From assembly GCF_007954355.1 (NCBI RefSeq), contig NZ_VOLR01000019.1:30793-94792 (forward strand): DNA of 64,000 nt, in the 5' to 3' direction. Below the pieces are notes generated by a model. It worked only from the letters and a program-made list of their open reading frames with translations, had not been told where the DNA came from and did not search any database. The stretch comes from Colwellia hornerae (GTDB lineage Bacteria; Pseudomonadota; Gammaproteobacteria; Enterobacterales; Alteromonadaceae). A program made the translations under genes and the position numbers. Below, one piece after another: positions 7,868 through 18,516 of the stretch; position 1 is the stretch's first letter; every line of letters begins with the position of its first letter.

Positions 7868-9019
7868 TTATTTTATTGATGAAAGCGTGACAAATTTATC
7901 ATTACTGGCAATCAGTTTTTCATTACCAAAAAGTCTTTTAAGTTTAATATGGTAACCGAGTTGTCGATTACCAATAATGCGTAACTCACCGCCATTCTTT
8001 AATGCTCGATGGCTATCACGAAACATCTGCCAAGCGATATGGTCAGTGGTTGCGTTTTGCTGGTGGAAAGGAGGGTTACACAAAATCAAATCAACACTAT
8101 TGGGCTCCACGTCGGCTAAGCAGTCATTTATCATGAACTGACATTGCTCGAGTTGCTCAGGTAAATTTTTACCGATATTAGTCTTGGCAGAGTCAACAGC
8201 CATATAAGATTCATCAACAAAAGTAACTAATGCCTCAGGTTGCTCAGCTAACACTGCTAAGCCAATCACACCATTACCGCAGCCTAAGTCAATAACACGA
8301 CTGCCTGCTTTGACTTCAGGAAGATGCTTAATAAAGTGGCGGGCACCAATATCAAGTTTTTCACGCGCATAAACCCCTGAATGATTACTGATAATAAAAG
8401 GGCTATCTTCTAACGGCCAAATTATCGGAAAAGGCGAAGAGAATACTTGCTTGTTATCAAGTTGAGAGAATACTAAGCGTGCTTTCTTTACCGCTAAAGA
8501 CGTTTTTGTTGTCCCTAAATATTTTTCAAATAATTTTAATGTTGAACTATGAATATCTTTCGCTTTATCGCTAGCAATAAAAATAAGTTTTTGATCATAT
8601 TTAGCTTTAATAGATAAAAGTTGATCAATCATTAATGATTTACTTTTAGGTATCTTATACAGCACCACGGTAATATTATCGGGTAGTTCATCCAAACTCG
8701 TTATTTGGCTAATATTGTCAAGCGACAAACCGTTTTGCTCAATATTATATTGTAACCCCTGATGGCTTATCCAAGAGTCGGAAACCGAAGTCACATGTGA
8801 CTGGGTAAAGTTAGCCGTAATAGCGCCAAAACTATCATTGAAAATTAATAAGTTGTGCTGGCTATCCGCTAAATTTTGCTCATTAACATAATTAATTAAA
8901 TATTCGTCGGCTGAATCCCAAGCAACCAGTGCTCGGTTAACTTGACCTACGGGGTAGCGATCTAAAAAAAGGTTCTTGTCGTAAACGCCATCTGCGTTAA
9001 CAATAAAAGGGCTGATCAT
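7868..9019 (-). CDS. rlmG: 23S rRNA (guanine-1835-N2)-methyltransferase
   Basis: Methylates G1835 of 23S rRNA with S-adenosylmethionine. The 383-residue protein has the two-part layout of the RsmC/RlmG family: a degenerate N-terminal methyltransferase-like domain (about 1-190), then an active domain. The latter has motif I VIDLGCGNGVIGLAVL near residue 243 and the catalytic NPPFH near residue 315. Length is right for RlmG (E. coli 378). The ATG at 9019 follows an AT-rich intergenic stretch shared with the divergent bolA gene. Confidence 0.9.
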   Translation of the reverse strand: MISPFIVNADGVYDKNLFLDRYPVGQVNRALVAWDSADEYLINYVNEQNLADSQHNLLIFNDSFGAITANFTQSHVTSVSDSWISHQGLQYNIEQNGLSLDNISQITSLDELPDNITVVLYKIPKSKSLMIDQLLSIKAKYDQKLIFIASDKAKDIHSSTLKLFEKYLGTTKTSLAVKKARLVFSQLDNKQVFSSPFPIIWPLEDSPFIISNHSGVYAREKLDIGARHFIKHLPEVKAGSRVIDLGCGNGVIGLAVLAEQPEALVTFVDESYMAVDSAKTNIGKNLPEQLEQCQFMINDCLADVEPNSVDLILCNPPFHQQNATTDHIAWQMFRDSHRALKNGGELRIIGNRQLGYHIKLKRLFGNEKLIASNDKFVTLSSIK

Positions 9020-9273
9020 AATGAAGAGGTTCGATTTTCACCTAGAAGAATATCAGCTATTGTGACAAAATATAGGGAATTGAGCCAGTGATAGTTGCTT
9101 TAAGCGCTTAAAAACTATTTTAGAAATAAATGAAAGTTTTTTTGTCAATAAAGCCAACTGTTTACTCGCCATTAATACCAGTAAAACTAAAATAGCCATC
9201 CAGACTGATGGCATATTGTGTGTAACAAACTAAAATTATTCTACTATAGAAGAAACACATCAGGGATATAATA

Positions 9274-9597
9274 ATGACCATTGAAGCCGTAATAGAACAA
9301 AAACTTCTTTCTGCATTTTCTCCAATACATCTCGATGTAATTAATGAAAGCCATCAACATAATGTTGCGCCGGGCAGTGAGTCTCATTTTAAAGTGATTA
9401 TTGTTACGGACGACTTTATCGGAGAGCGTTTGATCAAACGCCACCGTGCCATTAATTCATTGCTTTCAACAGAGCTTGCTGAAAAAATACATGCGTTAGC
9501 GCTTCATACTTACACTAAAGACGAGTGGGATAAGTATTATGCTGATAATACCCCTCTGTCGCCCAAATGCTTAGGTGGCGGAAAAAAATCGTCATAA
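9274..9597 (+). CDS. bolA: BolA-family protein
   Basis: BolA proteins work with monothiol glutaredoxins in iron-sulfur and iron handling and affect cell shape under stress. The 107-residue protein shows the family core: the HNVAPGSESHFKVIIVTDDF stretch, then RLIKRHRAINSLLSTELAEKIHALALHTYT. The conserved RHR-type helix end and the histidine used for cluster binding are present. The first ATG is used (AGGGATATAATA upstream). It is divergent from rlmG and closed by its own terminator. Confidence 0.92.
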   Translation: MTIEAVIEQKLLSAFSPIHLDVINESHQHNVAPGSESHFKVIIVTDDFIGERLIKRHRAINSLLSTELAEKIHALALHTYTKDEWDKYYADNTPLSPKCLGGGKKSS

Positions 9598-9616
9598 TAT
9601 TATTCAATGGACGATC

Positions 9617-9649
9617 TAAAAACGCTAATTAACAATTATTAGCGTTTTT
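9617..9649 (+). terminator. Rho-independent terminator after bolA
   Basis: AAAAACGCTAAT and ATTAGCGTTTTT pair around an 8-base loop, 20 bases after the bolA stop. Confidence 0.85.
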
Positions 9650-9754
9650 CCCCTTTATCTAATCCCATCTTCATTATTATATTCACTTCTCGTTAAATAC
9701 CTGTTATTTATTCTAACTGATAAAATAAATAAACGAATAATATTGGAAACAGGT

Positions 9755-10303
9755 ATGTTACTCAATTGGTTAGCTCATCTAACGGACTTTATCGACAGAG
9801 TCACTGATAACACCGGAAAAATAATTTCATGGCTAACATTACTGATGGTTTTGCTCACTTTTTTTATTGTTGTGTTGCGGTATGGCTTTAATATTGGTTG
9901 GATTGCGATGCAAGAATCTGTTTTGTACTTTCATGGTACAGTATTTATGCTGGGTGCCGCTTACACGCTAAAAGCTGATGGTCACGTTCGGGTCGATATT
10001 TTCTATCAAAATTTTTCAATAAAAGTAAAGGCGTTAGTTAATCTTTTTGGTGCTTTATTGCTGTTACTTCCTGTTTGTATTTTTATTTTTTATATTAGTT
10101 TTGATTATGTTGCCAGCGCATGGCGAATTATGGAGAGATCTCCTGAAGCTGGCGGTTTACCATTTGTTTATCTGAGTAAAAGTTTGTTGCTGATTATGGC
10201 TATAACAATGTCACTGCAAGGAATCGCTGAAATCTGCCGGAATTTACAAATACTTTTATCAAAAAGTAAGCCTTTGCAATTAGAAAAAGAAGTCACTAAA
10301 TAA
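9755..10303 (+). CDS. TRAP transporter small permease (DctQ type)
   Basis: The small membrane subunit of a tripartite ATP-independent periplasmic transporter. It is 182 residues long with four hydrophobic segments and the family pattern GAAYTLKADGHVRVDIFY. The start is the ATG at 9755, with GGAAACAGG upstream; a TTG at 9743 is in frame but less likely. Its TAA overlaps the ATG of the large permease by one base (TAATG), so the two subunits are translationally coupled. The substrate cannot be read from this subunit. Confidence 0.9.
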   Translation: MLLNWLAHLTDFIDRVTDNTGKIISWLTLLMVLLTFFIVVLRYGFNIGWIAMQESVLYFHGTVFMLGAAYTLKADGHVRVDIFYQNFSIKVKALVNLFGALLLLLPVCIFIFYISFDYVASAWRIMERSPEAGGLPFVYLSKSLLLIMAITMSLQGIAEICRNLQILLSKSKPLQLEKEVTK

Positions 10304-11688
10304 TGGAATATTTAGCATTAGTAATGTTTGCTGTGGTTTGTATGGTTTTATTACTGGGCTACCCGGTGGCGTTATCGTTAGCTGGAACAGCGTTATTGTT
10401 TGCTGGGCTCGGCACTAGTCTTGAGGTATTTGACCCCGCTTTTTTAGGCGCATTACCCAGCCGTTTATATGGTGTCATTAATAATCAAACATTACTGGCG
10501 GTACCGTTATTTGTCTTTATGGGCTCAATGTTAGAACGCTCAAAAATCGCTGAAAATCTCCTAGATGCTATGACAATGCTATTTGGCAAGTATCGGGGCG
10601 GCTTAGGTATCTCTGTTATTTTAGTGGGCATGTTACTGGCGGCGAGTACAGGTATTGTCGGTGCTACAGTAGTAACTATGGGGTTATTATCACTACCGAC
10701 CATGTTAAAGCGTGGTTATGACGTGAAATTTTCTACTGGAATTATTTGCGCTACCGGAACACTTGGGCAAATTATTCCTCCATCGATTGCTTTAGTTTTA
10801 TTGGGCGATGTCTTATCGAGTGCCTACCAAAAAGCACAACTCGACATGGGGATTTTTAGCCCTGAAACAGTCTCTGTTGGCGACTTGTTTGCCGGTGCAG
10901 TTATTCCCGGGTTTATCTTAGTTTTGCTCTATATGGCTTATTGTATCGGTCTTGCTGTTTTTAAACCGCAGTTGGTGCCCAGTATAAAAGTGGCTGACGT
11001 AATAAGTCTTGCTCAAGGGAAAACAAGGCTTCAGGTGGTTTTTAGTGCGTTAATTCCTCCTTTATTACTGATGTTTGCTGTTTTAGGTTCTATTCTTTTT
11101 GGTTTTGCAACACCGACAGAAGCTGCGGGCGTTGGGGCTATGGGAGCTACAATGTTGGCACTATGGCAAAAACAGCTGACCTTAACTAATTTAACCGCAG
11201 TGATGCAAAATACCTTGAAAATCACTTCAATGGTCTTTTTAATTCTCATTGGTGCGTCATTGTTCTCTTTAGTCTTTAGAGGATTTGGCGGTGAAGAGTT
11301 GATTCAGGGGTTCTTTGTACAAATGCCGGGTGGGCTTGTTGGGGCAACACTGATTGTCATGCTGGTTATCTTTTTACTGGGCTTTATTTTAGATTTTATT
11401 GAAATTACCTTTGTTGTGGTTCCTATCGTGGCGCCTATATTACTAGCCATGGGGCTTGATCCAATTTGGTTAGGCATCATGATCGCGATTAATTTACAAA
11501 CGTCGTTCTTAACGCCACCTTTCGGTTTTGCCCTGTTTTATTTACGTGGTGTCGCCGATAAAGCCATCCGAACGGCTGACATTTATCGCGGTGTTATTCC
11601 GTTTATCGTGATACAACTATTTTTGTTATTAATCTTGGCGTTATGGCCTGAATTAATAACATGGTTACCTGATGTTATTTATGGATAG
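10303..11688 (+). CDS. TRAP transporter large permease (DctM type)
   Basis: The 12-helix-type permease that moves the substrate in symport, usually with Na+. At 461 residues it is somewhat longer than the usual 425-430. It contains the conserved blocks MGSMLERSKIAENLLDAM, GATVVTMGLLSLPTMLKRGY and GTLGQIIPPSI, and the C-terminal block LQTSFLTPPFGFALFYLRGV. It overlaps the small permease by one base and ends 17 bases before the binding-protein start. The Q-M-P order with a keto-acid/lactate-type binding protein suggests uptake of small carboxylates. Confidence 0.93.
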   Translation: MEYLALVMFAVVCMVLLLGYPVALSLAGTALLFAGLGTSLEVFDPAFLGALPSRLYGVINNQTLLAVPLFVFMGSMLERSKIAENLLDAMTMLFGKYRGGLGISVILVGMLLAASTGIVGATVVTMGLLSLPTMLKRGYDVKFSTGIICATGTLGQIIPPSIALVLLGDVLSSAYQKAQLDMGIFSPETVSVGDLFAGAVIPGFILVLLYMAYCIGLAVFKPQLVPSIKVADVISLAQGKTRLQVVFSALIPPLLLMFAVLGSILFGFATPTEAAGVGAMGATMLALWQKQLTLTNLTAVMQNTLKITSMVFLILIGASLFSLVFRGFGGEELIQGFFVQMPGGLVGATLIVMLVIFLLGFILDFIEITFVVVPIVAPILLAMGLDPIWLGIMIAINLQTSFLTPPFGFALFYLRGVADKAIRTADIYRGVIPFIVIQLFLLLILALWPELITWLPDVIYG

Positions 11689-11705
11689 AAAAGGAAGTAG
11701 TGAAA

Positions 11706-12812
11706 ATGAATATAAAAAATAGCTTTAAAAAGCTGACCTTAATAATTGTATCGAGCATATTTTTATTGAATGCCTGTGGTGAAGAAAAAAATTCATCATC
11801 AGTTAACGTGGCCGAGGTCGCTGCAAAAAACTATCAGTGGAAAATGGTTACCTCATGGCCTAAAAACTTTCCGGGTTTAGGCATGGGGCCTGAGCGATTC
11901 TCACAATACGTTGATGAAATGAGTAATGGTCGATTAACCATCAAGGTTTATGGTGCGGGCGAATTAGTACCAGGATTTGAAGTCTTTGATGCCGTATCAC
12001 AAGGTACCGTACAGATGGGGCATAGTGGTGCATATTACTGGAAAGGGAAAATACCTGCATCACCTATTTTTGGTGCTATTCCATTTGGTATGACAGCAAC
12101 TGAGTTCAATGCTTGGTTACATTACGGTGGTGGTTTAGCTTTGTGGCAAGAGCTTTATCAACCTTTTGGTATTGTTCCTATGGCTGGCGGTAATTCAGGT
12201 GCTCAGTTTGCAGGTTGGTTTAAAAAAGAAATCAACTCAATGGAAGACTTAAAAGGTTTGAAAATGCGTATTCCAGGACTTGGTGGTGAAGTACTTAAGC
12301 GCGCTGGCGGGGTACCTGTTACCCTTACCGGAGGCGAAATATTTTCATCATTACAAAGCGGTGCTATTGATGCGTCTGAGTGGGTAGGGCCTTATAATGA
12401 TTTAGCGTTTGGTTTTCATCAGGCTGCTGAATACTATTACAGTTCAGTTTGGCATGAAACCGGTACGAATTTAGAATTTTTAGTTAATGCTAAAGCGCTC
12501 GCTGAATTACCTAGCGATCTACAGAAGATTGTTGAAGTAGCGGCTCGTGCCGTTAATCAAGATATGCTTGATGAATACAATGCGCGTAATAATATTGCGT
12601 TAAAAACGTTAGTCGAAGAGCATCAGGTTAAATTACGTGAATTTCCACCTGAGATTATGAAAGCGCTAAAAGGTTTCACCGAAGAAGTTTTGGCCGAGCA
12701 AGTGGCTAATGATGCTGGTTTTGCAAAAGTATGGCAGTCGTATAGTGCGTTTTTAGCCTCGATGCGAGAGTATAATGATTTAACCTTAAAAGCTTATTAT
12801 CAAAATAGATAA
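11706..12812 (+). CDS. TRAP substrate-binding lipoprotein, TakP/lactate-type
   Basis: The binding subunit of the TRAP system, 368 residues. The signal peptide ends in the lipobox LNAC (C24), so it is probably anchored to a membrane rather than free in the periplasm. The mature protein opens with WKMVTSWPKNFPGLGMG and contains the helical block LKGLKMRIPGLGGEVLKRAG, as in binding proteins for 2-oxo acids (TakP) or lactate. Substrate is inferred by family only. AGGAAG lies nine bases before the ATG at 11706, better spaced than the GTG at 11700. No catabolic or sensor gene is adjacent. Confidence 0.88.
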   Translation: MNIKNSFKKLTLIIVSSIFLLNACGEEKNSSSVNVAEVAAKNYQWKMVTSWPKNFPGLGMGPERFSQYVDEMSNGRLTIKVYGAGELVPGFEVFDAVSQGTVQMGHSGAYYWKGKIPASPIFGAIPFGMTATEFNAWLHYGGGLALWQELYQPFGIVPMAGGNSGAQFAGWFKKEINSMEDLKGLKMRIPGLGGEVLKRAGGVPVTLTGGEIFSSLQSGAIDASEWVGPYNDLAFGFHQAAEYYYSSVWHETGTNLEFLVNAKALAELPSDLQKIVEVAARAVNQDMLDEYNARNNIALKTLVEEHQVKLREFPPEIMKALKGFTEEVLAEQVANDAGFAKVWQSYSAFLASMREYNDLTLKAYYQNR

Positions 12813-12983
12813 CTGCTTTGGTCATTGATTTAGAGATAAATATACACTGGTCATACCTCGTATTCTTTTTAGTAGCGTAAACTATGCGACAATTTTTAAA
12901 TTTATGTCGCAATAAATATTGAATAATGACTAAATTGCCAAGTTGTTTGGCGATAAAAATAGTATTAATTAAAAGGTCTTCTT

Positions 12984-14174
12984 ATGGTTATCAAACCTAA
13001 AATTCGTGGTTTTATTTGTACAAATGCACACCCAACGGGCTGTGAAGCTCATGTCAATGAGCAGATTTCTTATGTTAAATCTCATCAACAGGCTAACGCT
13101 AAGCCAAAAAATGTTTTGGTTATAGGTTCATCTACTGGCTATGGTTTATCTTCACGTATAACAGCTGCATTTGGTAATAATGCTAAAACATTAGGTATTT
13201 TCTTTGAAAAACCACCCACTGAAAAGAAAACAGCCAGTGCGGGTTGGTACAATACTTCAGCGTTTCAAAAAGCAGCTGAGCAAGCCGGCCTTTGGTCTAA
13301 AAATATTAATGGTGATGCGTTTTCGCACGAAATTAAAGCAAAAGCTATTGAAACGATTAAAGCTGAATTAGGCGAAATTGACTTAATTGTCTACTCACTT
13401 GCTTCTCCTCGTCGCACCGATCCTGATACTGGTGAAGTTTATTCTTCAACGCTTAAACCTATTGGCCAAAGCGTAACCACTAAAAATCTAAATACCTCAA
13501 AGCGTGTTATCGATGAAATTTCTGTTGAAGCAGCAAATGAAGCCGAAATACAAGGCACCATTGATGTAATGGGCGGCGCTGACTGGGAACTATGGATTAA
13601 AGCATTGAATGATGCTGGCGTTCTTTCAAAGGGATTTAAATCAGTTGCTTACACTTATATCGGTAAAGAATTAACTTGGCCAATATACGGCAAAGCGACT
13701 ATTGGTAAAGCGAAAGAAGACTTAGACCGTGCTGCATCGGCAATTAATCATGCGACCGCTAACCTCAAGGGGGAAGCGCATGTTACTTCATTAAATGCGG
13801 TTGTTACTCAGGCCAGTTCAGCGATACCTATTATGCCACTTTATATTTCAGCAATGTTTAAAGTGATGAAAGCAGATGGTACTTACGAAGGTTGTATTGA
13901 ACAAATTCAGAACCTATTTGTCGACAATATCTACAGCGAAACACCGCGTTTAGATGATCAAAATCGTTACCGTCAAAATCATAAAGAGCTTGAAGACAGC
14001 GTTCAAAAACGCGTGACAGATATTTGGAATACAGTCGATTCTGATAATATTGATGAGTTAACTGATTATGTTGGTTATCATCAAGAATTTTTGAAGTTAT
14101 TTGGCTTTAGTGTTGCTGGTGTTGATTACGAAGCTGATGTTAATACAATGACAGAGATTAAACATCTGCTATAG
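12984..14174 (+). CDS. fabV: Enoyl-[acyl-carrier-protein] reductase FabV
   Basis: Reduces trans-2-enoyl-ACP with NADH in the last step of each fatty acid elongation round. The 396-residue protein is longer than FabI and shows FabV features: the N-terminus MVIKPKIRGFICTNAHPTGC, the nucleotide-binding GSSTGYGLSSRI, and the catalytic Tyr-X8-Lys as Y235 and K244 (YGKATIGKAK). AAGG lies nine bases before the ATG. FabV enzymes tend to resist triclosan. It is monocistronic and ends in a terminator. Confidence 0.95.
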   Translation: MVIKPKIRGFICTNAHPTGCEAHVNEQISYVKSHQQANAKPKNVLVIGSSTGYGLSSRITAAFGNNAKTLGIFFEKPPTEKKTASAGWYNTSAFQKAAEQAGLWSKNINGDAFSHEIKAKAIETIKAELGEIDLIVYSLASPRRTDPDTGEVYSSTLKPIGQSVTTKNLNTSKRVIDEISVEAANEAEIQGTIDVMGGADWELWIKALNDAGVLSKGFKSVAYTYIGKELTWPIYGKATIGKAKEDLDRAASAINHATANLKGEAHVTSLNAVVTQASSAIPIMPLYISAMFKVMKADGTYEGCIEQIQNLFVDNIYSETPRLDDQNRYRQNHKELEDSVQKRVTDIWNTVDSDNIDELTDYVGYHQEFLKLFGFSVAGVDYEADVNTMTEIKHLL

Positions 14175-14212
14175 CGGTTAACTTTTATTGTTATCTAATG
14201 AGCTTCAATAAT

Positions 14213-14241
14213 AAAAGCCGACATAACATGTCGGTTTTTTT
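14213..14241 (+). terminator. Rho-independent terminator after fabV
   Basis: AGCCGACA and TGTCGGTT pair around a short loop and the stem runs into seven Ts, 40 bases after the fabV stop. Confidence 0.85.
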
Positions 14242-14562
14242 AGGTCTTATAAATTTTTTGGCTGATAAATGAGCGAAATCAATGATATTCAACTAAATTG
14301 TAATTTAAAGTAACTGAGAGCCTAGATAGCCTGAGAGTTTTTGTGTTAAAATCGCGCCAGAAATTTTAACTTAGAGCCAGTGGGTCTTTTTTATTCTTAA
14401 GCAACTGCCCTTGTTGCCAAGAAAGAAGTACTTACTGAAATACACTGAAATCGATAATTTGCTTAACCTAAATAATATTCATTACGAGTTATCGTAAAAT
14501 AGTTTGCTTAGGTAAGTAGATAATTGGTTTTGATACTCCCATCAAAAGTAGTGCATGTGTTT
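14242..14562 (+). promoter_or_regulatory. Leader region of the nqr operon
   Basis: About 320 bases without a gene between the fabV terminator and nqrA. It must hold the nqr promoter. TAAAAT at two places (near 14348 and 14495) could be -10 hexamers, but neither has a convincing -35 partner by eye. No riboswitch or regulator site was recognised. Confidence 0.35.
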
Positions 14563-15900
14563 ATGATTACAATAAAAAAAGGTCTGGATGTTCCTGTCGT
14601 TGGTTCTCCCCAGCAGGTAATCCATGATGGCAACGCCATCAAAACCGTTGCAACATTAGGTGAAGAGTTTGTGGGTATGCGACCAACCATGTTTGTTAAA
14701 GTGGATGATCGTGTTAAAAAAGGTCAGATTCTTTTTGAAGATAAAAAGAACCCTGGCGTTAAATTCACAGCTCATGCTGCCGGTGTTGTTAAAGAAATCA
14801 ACCGTGGTGAAAAACGTGTTTTGCAATCAGTCGTTATTAAAATTGACGGCGATGAACAAATTACATTTCCTTCATACACAGCGAATGAACTTAGCTCAAT
14901 AAAACGTCAAGATGTTGTTGATAACCTTGTTAATTCAGGTTTGTGGACAGCATTGCGTACACGTCCATTTAGTAAAGTTCCTGCCGTTGATTCAACGCCA
15001 GCCGCGATTTTTGTTAGTGCAATGGATACAAATCCACTAGCCGCTGACCCTGAAGTGATTATTAATGAACAAAGTGAAGCCTTCAAGAATGGCTTGACGA
15101 TTCTTACTCGTTTAACGAGTGGTGAAGTATTTGTTAGTAAAGCGCCGGGTGCTAATATTCCCGTTGAAGCTAATGTGCAAGTTAACGAATTTGCAGGGAA
15201 ACATCCTGCTGGTTTAGTTGGCACACACATGCACTTTTTAAAACCGGTCAGTGCAGATAAGTTTGCATGGAGCTTAGGCTATCAAGATGTTATTGCTTTC
15301 GGACAGTTATTTATTACCGGTGAGTTAAATAACACCCGTATTATTTCACTTGCTGGTCCTGCTGCGAAGAACCCACGGTTAGTGCGTACTATTTTAGGCG
15401 CAAATACCGACGAATTAATTGCTGGCGAATGCGCTGACGGTGAATTACGTGTTGTATCGGGCTCTTTACTTTCAGGTGCAAGCTCGAAAGGTGTTCACGC
15501 CTACTTAGGTCGTTACCATGTCCAAATTTCGTTGATTTTAGAAGGTCGCGAAAAAGAATTTATCGGTTATATGTATCCTGGACCTAATAAATTCTCGGTA
15601 ACACGTGCATATATGTCTCATTTCTTTCCAAAGAAATTATTCAATATGACCACTACAACTAACGGTAGTCCTCGTGCCATGGTGCCAATTGGCAACTTTG
15701 AACGTGTTATGCCATTAGATATTCTCCCAACAATGTTATTGCGTGATTTATGTGCCGGTGATACCGACAGCGCGCAGCAACTTGGTGCTTTAGAGCTTGA
15801 TGAAGAAGACTTAGCCTTATGTACATTTGTTTGCCCTGGCAAAACAGATTACGGCGTTATTCTTCGTGAATGCCTAACCACAATAGAGAAGGAAGGTTAG
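14563..15900 (+). CDS. nqrA: Na+-translocating NADH:quinone reductase subunit A
   Basis: Peripheral cytoplasmic subunit of the sodium-pumping NADH dehydrogenase. It is associated with quinone binding. The 445-residue protein starts with the diagnostic [20 protein letters not shown] and keeps family length. The frame is open 13 codons upstream, but only the ATG at 14563 gives this N-terminus. No strong ribosome binding site is visible. It is the first gene of nqrABCDEF; nqrB starts three bases after its stop. Confidence 0.97.
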   Translation: MITIKKGLDVPVVGSPQQVIHDGNAIKTVATLGEEFVGMRPTMFVKVDDRVKKGQILFEDKKNPGVKFTAHAAGVVKEINRGEKRVLQSVVIKIDGDEQITFPSYTANELSSIKRQDVVDNLVNSGLWTALRTRPFSKVPAVDSTPAAIFVSAMDTNPLAADPEVIINEQSEAFKNGLTILTRLTSGEVFVSKAPGANIPVEANVQVNEFAGKHPAGLVGTHMHFLKPVSADKFAWSLGYQDVIAFGQLFITGELNNTRIISLAGPAAKNPRLVRTILGANTDELIAGECADGELRVVSGSLLSGASSKGVHAYLGRYHVQISLILEGREKEFIGYMYPGPNKFSVTRAYMSHFFPKKLFNMTTTTNGSPRAMVPIGNFERVMPLDILPTMLLRDLCAGDTDSAQQLGALELDEEDLALCTFVCPGKTDYGVILRECLTTIEKEG

Positions 15901-15902
15901 TC

Positions 15903-17114
15903 ATGGGCTTGAAAAAGTTTATTGAAGATATTGAACCGCAATTTGAAAAAGGCGGTAAGCTAGAAACGTGGTACGCTTTGTATGAAGCTGTAGCCACTGG
16001 TTTATTTACTCCTGGTCAAGTGAACAAGGGTGCTACCCATGTTCGTGATAGTATTGACTTAAAACGTATCATGATCACGGTATGGTTAGCTGTTTTTCCT
16101 GCTATGTTTTTTGGTATGTACAACATTGGTTTTCAAGCAGCTGATGCTTTAGCTGCCGGTTATGCCTTACCAGATACTTGGCAAGTAGGCTTGTTCGAAT
16201 TCCTTGGAGGTAGCTTATCTGCTGACTCTGGTGTCTTTGGCATGATGCTTTATGGGGCAATGTTCTTCTTACCTATTTATGCGACTACCTTTATTGTTGG
16301 TGGCTTTTGGGAAGTTTTATTTGCGTCAGTGCGTAAGCATGAAGTTAACGAAGGTTTCTTTGTTAGCTCAATTTTGTTTGCCTTGATACTCCCGGCAACA
16401 ATTCCATTATGGCAAGTTGCTATCGGTATTACTTTCGGTATTGTTATTGCTAAAGAAATATTTGGTGGTACAGGTAAAAACTTCTTGAACCCTGCGCTAG
16501 CTGGTCGAGCATTTCTATTTTTTGCTTATCCAGGCGAACTTTCAGGTGATGCTGTTTGGGTTGCCATTGATGGTTACTCAGGTGCAACACCATTAAGTGC
16601 AGCAGCAGCAGCAATTCCAGGTTCGGTTGATTTTGCAATCAATACTAACTGGTGGAATGCATTCTTGGGCTTTATCCCAGGTTCTATGGGTGAAGTGTCA
16701 ACGGCTGCTATTTTCCTAGGTGGTGCATACATTCTCTATAAAGGTATTGCTTCGTGGCGTATTGTTTTAAGTGTTTTCGCTGGTATGGTGTTTACCTCAT
16801 TACTGTTTAACAGTATTGGTAGCGATACTAACGCAATGTTTGCTATGCCATGGTACTGGCATTTAGTTACCGGCGGTTTTGCTTTTGGTATGATGTTTAT
16901 GGCTACTGACCCTGTCACTATGTCTTTTACTAATACCGGTAAATACTGGTTTGGTGCATTAGTTGGCGTAATGGTTGTGCTGATACGTGTAGTTAACCCG
17001 GCATACCCTGAAGGAATTATGTTAGCTATTTTATTCGCTAATTTATTCGCCCCTCTTTTCGACTATTTTGTTGTTCAAGGGAATATCAAACGGAGGCTCG
17101 CTCGTAATGTCTAG
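15903..17114 (+). CDS. nqrB: Na+-translocating NADH:quinone reductase subunit B
   Basis: Integral membrane subunit, 403 residues, with about ten hydrophobic segments. It carries covalent FMN on a threonine: the motif SGATPLS is present with Thr229 as the likely attachment site, placed by ApbE/flavin transferase. It also takes part in quinone and Na+ handling. The start is the ATG at 15903 ([11 protein letters not shown]) with AGAAGGAAGG upstream. Its stop overlaps the start of nqrC by eight bases. Confidence 0.97.
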   Translation: MGLKKFIEDIEPQFEKGGKLETWYALYEAVATGLFTPGQVNKGATHVRDSIDLKRIMITVWLAVFPAMFFGMYNIGFQAADALAAGYALPDTWQVGLFEFLGGSLSADSGVFGMMLYGAMFFLPIYATTFIVGGFWEVLFASVRKHEVNEGFFVSSILFALILPATIPLWQVAIGITFGIVIAKEIFGGTGKNFLNPALAGRAFLFFAYPGELSGDAVWVAIDGYSGATPLSAAAAAIPGSVDFAINTNWWNAFLGFIPGSMGEVSTAAIFLGGAYILYKGIASWRIVLSVFAGMVFTSLLFNSIGSDTNAMFAMPWYWHLVTGGFAFGMMFMATDPVTMSFTNTGKYWFGALVGVMVVLIRVVNPAYPEGIMLAILFANLFAPLFDYFVVQGNIKRRLARNV

Positions 17115-17889
17115 TAATAAAGAAACTCCAATTAAAACAATCGGCTTTGTATTTTTAGTTTGTCTGGTTTGTGCTGCGCTAGTCTCTGTTGCTGCGATTA
17201 GCTTAAAACCACTACAACAAGCTAATAAACTACTTGATAAGCAAACTAAAATTCTTGAAGCTTCTGGCTTATTAGAAAAGGCAGGTACTGATATTGTTGG
17301 TACTTACAACAAATATGTTGTTGCTAAAATGATTGACCTAGATTCAGGGAAAATCATTGAAGGTAACACTGATATATTTGACGAACGTGCAGACGCTCGT
17401 AATGCCGCTAAAAGCTCAAAGCTTACTAACGATACCGCAGGTATTAACCGACGTGCTAATAACGCTGTTGTCTATTTAGTTAATAATGAGCAAGGCCAGT
17501 TAAATACTTTGGTTTTACCTATTGTTGGTTCAGGGTTATGGGATTTAATGTACGGTTATGTTGGTTTAGCGCCAGATTTAAATACTGTTCGTAGTCTTAT
17601 TTATTCTGACTTAAAGGAAACTCCTGGTTTAGGTGCAGAAGTACTTAACCCTAAGTGGAAAGCTTTATGGCCAGGTAAGAAAATGTACAACGATAGCGGT
17701 GAAGTGGTTATTAAAGTGATTAAAGGTGGTGCTAAAGCCGGTGATATTCACGGCGTTGATGCATTGTCAGGTGCTACATTAACCAGTAATGGCGTGCAAA
17801 ACACCTTACATTTTTGGTTAGGCGAGCAAGGTTATGGACCTTTTATTACTAAATTCCGTAGTGTTGCTAGCAAAGGAGGGTTGAACTAA
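17107..17889 (+). CDS. nqrC: Na+-translocating NADH:quinone reductase subunit C
   Basis: A 260-residue subunit with one N-terminal membrane helix (about 12-34) and a large periplasmic FMN-binding domain. The second covalent FMN site is SGATLTS, with Thr224 as acceptor. The ATG at 17107 lies inside the end of nqrB, with GGAGG upstream. The stop overlaps nqrD by one base (TAATG), which shows tight translational coupling through the operon. Confidence 0.97.
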   Translation: MSSNKETPIKTIGFVFLVCLVCAALVSVAAISLKPLQQANKLLDKQTKILEASGLLEKAGTDIVGTYNKYVVAKMIDLDSGKIIEGNTDIFDERADARNAAKSSKLTNDTAGINRRANNAVVYLVNNEQGQLNTLVLPIVGSGLWDLMYGYVGLAPDLNTVRSLIYSDLKETPGLGAEVLNPKWKALWPGKKMYNDSGEVVIKVIKGGAKAGDIHGVDALSGATLTSNGVQNTLHFWLGEQGYGPFITKFRSVASKGGLN

Positions 17890-18512
17890 TGTCTTCAGAT
17901 ACTAAAAAAGTACTATTTGGACCTATTGTAGATAACAACCCTATCGCCTTACAAGTACTGGGTGTTTGTTCTGCTTTAGCGGTAACAAGCTCAATGGCAA
18001 ACGCTTTGGTTATGACCATAGCGGTAATGCTAGTGACTGGTTTTTCTAACTTCTTTATCTCACTTGTGCGTAATCATATACCATCAAGTGTGCGTATTAT
18101 TGTGCAAATGGCGATTATAGCGTCATTGGTAATTGTCGTTGACCAAGTGTTAAAAGCCTTCTCTTATCAGTTGTCAAAAGAGTTGTCAGTTTTCATTGGC
18201 TTGATCATTACTAACTGTATTGTAATGGGCCGTGCAGAAGCTTTTGCCATGAAAGAAAAGCCGGGTGTTAGCTTTTTAGATGGTATTGGTAACGGTTTAG
18301 GTTACGGTGCGGTCTTGATGATTGTTGCTTTTTTCCGTGAATTATTTGGTTTTGGTGAAATCTTTGGTATTGAAGTATTTAAATTAGTTCAAAACGATGG
18401 TTGGTACCAAGGTAATGGCTTATTAGTCTTACCATTTAGTTCATTCTTCATTATTGGTTTAATTATCTGGGCTGTACGCCAGTGGAAACCAGAACAAGTA
18501 GAGAAGGATTAG
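17889..18512 (+). CDS. nqrD: Na+-translocating NADH:quinone reductase subunit D
   Basis: A 207-residue membrane subunit with six hydrophobic segments, homologous to NqrE and RnfA/E. Together NqrD and NqrE form the symmetric core that holds an iron centre and is thought to gate Na+ movement. The conserved [14 protein letters not shown] block supplies the central Cys. GGAGG lies eight bases before the ATG, inside nqrC. Confidence 0.97.
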   Translation: MSSDTKKVLFGPIVDNNPIALQVLGVCSALAVTSSMANALVMTIAVMLVTGFSNFFISLVRNHIPSSVRIIVQMAIIASLVIVVDQVLKAFSYQLSKELSVFIGLIITNCIVMGRAEAFAMKEKPGVSFLDGIGNGLGYGAVLMIVAFFRELFGFGEIFGIEVFKLVQNDGWYQGNGLLVLPFSSFFIIGLIIWAVRQWKPEQVEKD

Positions 18513-18516
18513 CCTC

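Noticed and set aside
14524..14562. Upstream extension of nqrA
   Set aside because: It needs a non-ATG start and adds residues absent from the family; MITIKKG at 14563 is the normal N-terminus.
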